Below are positions 59,938-64,000 of a stretch of 64,000 nt of DNA, one piece after another (within the stretch, counting starts at the first letter, position 1; every line of letters begins with the position of its first letter). A model generated the notes under the pieces. It searched no databases, was not told the DNA's origin, and was given only the letters and a program-made list of their open reading frames with translations. The stretch is from Pleurostoma richardsiae (taxonomy: Eukaryota > Ascomycota > Sordariomycetes > Calosphaeriales > Pleurostomataceae). The stretch lies in the NCBI GenBank assembly GCA_030052745.1, contig JANBVO010000019.1:310001-374000 (forward strand), read 5' to 3'. Position numbers and translations under genes: made by a program.

Positions 59938-60846
59938 TCAACTATGTATCACCTTCTTGTCCGTCACTCTGTTCTTCTCCGCCCACGCATAGAGTGCCGC
60001 ATAATTCTTGCAAGTGTGCTGATATCCCCATCCTGTACTGCCAATGTTATCCGGCGGTGCTTGTATCCATTCCAGTGCTGTATCCCCTGAACACATGATG
60101 GCTTGTCTCAGGTAGTCCCAACCTAGGTGGTATTAGCCGGGTGCCATGCTGTTGCCGCTGTCATGCTGGTGGACTTACAATGCGACAAGTGTGCCTTGTT
60201 CACTTCATCCAGGTTCCCAGTCACTGCGCTGAAGTATCCCTGACGCGTTATAAACTATATTCCAGTCATCAGTGGGCGATCTGATTTCCTTTGCCGGGCT
60301 AAACGTCATCGGACTAACTAGGCAGTGTAACTGGTGGAAAACTGATATCATGGCTTTTTGTTCGGGCAGTGACTGGTCTAGACCAGGTGTATAAGGTATC
60401 GCAGTCTCATTCTTCACAAAGACAAATCCTTTGCCCCCTATGACAGGTTAGCAGCATGAATCACACGTGGAAAGAGTTGATGCGCGAGTACTAGGAATTA
60501 GCTTCGTCCAAGCATCTTCCGAAGCAATGCTTGGCTCGCCGCCATAGACCTCTTGATAACGGAAGATTCGTTTCTCATATCTCTCGGGGGGTAACCAGGA
60601 TGGTGGCTCCGCGGGTTTCCGGCTCTGCTTCGCAATTACCACGGCAAGAATAGATAATAGCAATATGTTGAAAAACACAAGCAGGCCCACAGTAAACTGA
60701 AGCCGTGTCAGGGGGGGGCTCTGCCTCCGAGGAACCACATCCTGGGTAGAGCCTGGTTCCGATTCAAGGAGGTATTCCTTTTCTTCCTCTGTTAGGGTCT
60801 CTGGTGATCCAGAAGTGCCGAGTGAAACATCTGAGTACTTCTCCAT
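59938..60846 (-). CDS. UstYa-family oxidase (DUF3328)
   Basis: Four exons (60846-60492, 60437-60319, 60254-60179, 60122-59938) with introns of 54, 64 and 56 nt give 244 aa. A short acidic N-terminus precedes one membrane helix (about 50-71, VGLLVFFNILLLSILAVVI). The two family HxxHC motifs are intact: H153-Q-L-H156-C157 and H180-L-S-H183-C184, the latter in SHCWDYLRQAIMCSGDTALEW. In ustiloxin, phomopsin, asperipin and cyclochlorotine pathways such proteins act in the secretory membrane to oxidise or cyclise peptides. The gene is head to head with a secreted S41 peptidase, which matches the dikaritin RiPP layout. Function here is inferred from that context. Confidence 0.88.
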
Positions 60847-61164
60847 CTCTAGATCTGCCGAAAGATGTTGGTCATTCGCCGTCCGAATATGAGGGATCTA
60901 ACGCCAGCCCTGTTGTGAGTTACATAGGTTCTAGGCCTGTCGGAGTGGCGCTGGCGCCGAACCACCTAAGATGCGCCAGCGCCACGAATGTCCTGGAAGG
61001 ACGCAGCGCATAAGCAGGTACTGGCCGCCCACCAATCACCCCACCTAAGCACTATGGATTCGATGTTCAGAGGTGCACCTACGTCGGACGTCTGTGGGAA
61101 CGTGTAGCAAGATGCCACGGATGTGTTGGACAATTGCGCTGCGTACGGCCAGACTCCCGCAGTC
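60847..61164. promoter_or_regulatory. Divergent promoter, UstYa and S41 peptidase
   Basis: 318 bp separate the two start codons, so co-expression is likely. No operator could be named. Confidence 0.55.
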
Positions 61165-63545
61165 ATGAGCGCTTTCACGGTTCACTTTTGCGCTCTCCTG
61201 GTTCATGTCCTTTTAGTAGCCGCTCGGACTCTAGCTGAAAATTCACCTGCAATTTCGGCACCATGCGCGGAGATTGCTTCACTCTACGAGCGATGGGCTG
61301 CCACTGGCGGTAAGTAGTATAAATCTGCAGTTTCTTGACTCCGGTTCGTTTCTAGTCGTTTGATTGATGAGGGAAGGGCAGGGAAATCTTGCCGGAATTC
61401 CTGGAAGGACGGCGTACGACTGCCTCCGTTCAATGCCCTTCCGCGAGGACCTCGCATTGAAATTCATAGATGAGTATATGAAATACTTGCAATTTCACTC
61501 GTCCCTGGAAGGCCTGAAGCGTCAGTTCAGCCTCGTACTGTCCTGGTGCTAGTTTTGACGTAGGTTCTGACACTATAGGCTTATCCAGACCCCCCCTCTA
61601 CCTATATATCGCCCTCGGTCGACATTACGAGGGGGCTCGCTAAGCTTCGCCGAAGAACTGTCCTCGGCTCCTATTCAACCCAGTTTGACTTCGACTACGA
61701 CTTCAGCGACGTCATATCTCGAGCGAATGATGGTCATCTCAAGACTGGCTTGTGCTCTCAGGAGATCTTTCACTTTGAACATGGCGTGCCGTTGGTCTCA
61801 GTCTCTGTAGACGGGTTGCAAATTCCTCAGCTTTATACATATTGTAGGTTCATTTCTCACTTAGACTTCACTGGTTCATATTGCTGATTCATCTTCCGTG
61901 AGAAGCTGATGCAGAACTCCTGTCTCGGGGTGTCACAGCCGTCGCACCAATAACTGAGATCAACGACGTCGACGCTGTATATTATCTCCAAGCGCACCTT
62001 GCAATCAACCTTGGCTACCAAGATCCGGACGCCCGGTAAGCCGTCATTTCATACGTTAATGATAATCTCCTCGTGAAGTTTTGCTAATGTTACAAGATAC
62101 AACCGATTGTTCCCCTCACCCACAGCCAACTTCTCTGGGTCGTATTCTGGAGGTGCTTGGACAACTCATGTAGGCTTGTGGCCGGGTACCGCAAGCTACA
62201 CTGTCAGATTCTCGAACAGAAGCGAGCTTCAGGTCGAGACGACCGCGTCATGGCCCGCCTCAAACGGTCCCATGGTATACATGGATGGCGAAGAGCTTTT
62301 CAAGGTTGCCTGTACGCAAGAGACGCGGAAGGTGCTCGGATCGTACCCAGGCAGCTTCATGACGGTGCCGACTTTCAGTATCCCTCCTAGCGGCGCATCA
62401 GTATACCCAGAGCCGGTTGCCCGTAGTCAGGATCGGAGACTTCAGGGCTATTATCTGGACGCCTATTCTGTAAACGATGTCGCTGTCCTCCAAGTACCCA
62501 CATTCTACCTAGGTGACGGACCTGCTGACTTCGCGAAGACGGCGGCAAAATTCGTGAAACAGGCAGCCTCCGATGGCAAGGGAAGGTTGATATTGGACCT
62601 CTCAGGGAATGATGGAGGTGATGTAGTTCCCGGATTCAATCTCTTTAGGATCTTCTTCCCAGGCCAGCCCATTCATTCGGCGACCCGTTTCCGGGCGACA
62701 GAGTTAGTGGCGCTCATGGGAGAGGTATTCTCTGAAATATACAGTAATGATGTGATCCTAGACCCTCCATTGGTCTATGGTCAGGCGATAGGGAGCGACC
62801 AGCGGCACAGATTCGGCTCCTGGGAGGACCTGTACGGTCCTCACGATATTAGAGGAACGAATATGTCAAGTCTGTACGCCCACTTTGACTTTGACATGGC
62901 ATCCTCTAAAACCGACCCCATTAATGGATTTGGCGGCATCCCGCCTGACCCTTCGCAGCAGCTATTTCGAGCTGAAGACATCGTCGTTGTCAGTATCCGC
63001 CCCATTTTTCTCTTGATGCCGTACTTATTTGTTTTACATAGCTTACAGATGGCCACTGCGCCTCTACATGTGCAATCCTGGTACACCTTCTCAGGTCTCA
63101 GGGCGTCCGCTCCATAGCATTCGGGGGCCGTCCGCGGCTAGGTCCGATGCAAGCCGTCGGCGGTGTCAAGGGAGCTCAGAAGTGGTCCCTCCGGACCATT
63201 GACAATCACGTTGCAGAGGCGCTAAAGCACGCGTCCCCAGTTCAGGCAGCGCGGATCACGGAGCTGGCGCCGCCCGGCGTGGGCAGGATGTCGCTGCGCT
63301 TCGACACTTACGGGCAAGGAAGCGTCAACTTTCGCAACGCCTATGGTGGCGATGACGTGAAGATTCCGTTGCAGTTTGTATATGAGGCTGCTGACTGCCG
63401 CCGATTTTTTACCTCGGAAAATGTCGTGCGGCCTGAGACTGTCTGGGTAGACGCGGCAATCGCTATGTTTAGGCAAGATGTGGTATGTGTGGCCGGTTCG
63501 ACGGCAACACCAGTGAATTTGGCACACAAGACAAGCAGAGTGTGA
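61165..63545 (+). CDS. Secreted S41-family peptidase
   Basis: Six exons (61165-61309, 61377-61534, 61579-61843, 61906-62035, 62097-62988, 63042-63545) give 697 aa. Intron 2 is short (44 nt). The N-terminus is a signal peptide (FCALLVHVLLVAARTLA), followed by the family's conserved Cys/Arg region (TAYDCLRSMPF), a DGHL motif (ANDGHLKTGL) and YLDAYSVNDVAVLQVPTF. The nucleophile lies in TDGHCASTCAIL (S538), followed by GVRSIAFGGRPRLGPMQAVGG, which is characteristic of the fungal S41 group. Related enzymes (UstP, PhomP1) are encoded in ustiloxin and phomopsin clusters and are thought to process the precursor peptide. The donor after exon 2 and the weak acceptors at 61376 and 61905 are the least certain junctions. 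Confidence 0.85.
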
Positions 63546-64000
63546 CGTTAGGACTTTGCTGGTTCTATGATTTATTAGCGGTTCTAGTTTATGAGAGGCT
63601 ACGCGGAGTCTACGGGGTTGCGAGATGTCGACAACGCGAGTGCTACGAAGACACCGTCTCAATTACGTGACTTCATTGTTTCAACGCCACCATCGTAGTG
63701 AGGCCCTCAATCTTGCTTTGAGGTTCTTTACCGCAGGCTAGGAAAAACACCGTGGTGAGTATCTAGGGGAGGTAGAAGTTACTTTAGCTGTGAGATTCCC
63801 TAAAAGCCGGGTCTACTTGCTTCGTTCTGCGCCGTAGCATCCCCACGAAGGAGATAAGCTACCTAGGACACACCAATATCTAATTGGCGGGATCAGACGA
63901 GATGAAGCGAGGCGCTGTCTGTTGGCGGACCCAGCTCTGGCGCCATACCTTGCCCACTCTACGCTTATGGCTCGCGCGCCAGTCTCGCCCACCGCGCCAA
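63546..64000. other. Right edge of the window, no gene seen
   Basis: Downstream flank of the S41 peptidase gene. No precursor-like repeats or other domains are visible before the sequence ends. Confidence 0.4.

Overview
This is a nuclear contig from a filamentous ascomycete, most likely a Sordariomycete. The genes carry many 44-105 nt introns with GT(A/G)NGT donors, CTRAC-like branch sites and YAG acceptors. The families are typical of Pezizomycotina: HET, NLR, UstYa, Zn2Cys6, DUF3425 and OPT. Nothing bacterial, no CRISPR array and no intact transposon was seen. Exon-intron models were built by hand from frame continuity and splice signals; exon coordinates are given in each entry.

Layout. 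0-5 kb: a large fungal NLR (zinc fingers, NB-ARC, TPR). 5-6.2 kb: a metallo-beta-lactamase-fold hydrolase. 6.2-13.6 kb: gene-poor, with one poorly resolved multi-exon gene and short simple repeats. 13.6-15.4 kb: a HET-domain protein. 15.5-16.7 kb: a decayed secreted alpha/beta hydrolase. 17-27 kb: a catabolic island with a peroxisomal amadoriase-like oxidase, a class A FAD monooxygenase divergent from a tandem EthD-like protein, a C2H2 + Zn2Cys6 regulator and a frameshifted esterase. 27-31 kb: gene-poor, with one orphan protein and a short repeat present in two copies. 31.2-33.4 kb: a tandem 3-hydroxyisobutyrate-dehydrogenase-like gene followed by a broken sugar-acid-kinase (OtnK) remnant, the stump of a larger fusion gene.

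34.5-46.7 kb is the most coherent block: a proline-utilisation-type cluster with P5C dehydrogenase, P5C reductase, proline dehydrogenase, an amino-acid permease divergent from it, and a Put3-like Zn2Cys6 regulator. Proline would be imported, oxidised to P5C and then to glutamate in mitochondria; the reductase runs the opposite way. 46.9-53.5 kb holds a GNAT acetyltransferase, an SDR, a bZIP/DUF3425 protein and a secreted ferritin-like protein. 54.4-57.4 kb is a 13-exon oligopeptide transporter. At 59.9-63.5 kb a UstYa-family protein and a secreted S41 peptidase share one divergent promoter, the pair that marks dikaritin (ustiloxin/phomopsin-type) RiPP clusters. No precursor peptide is visible, so the window may end inside such a cluster.
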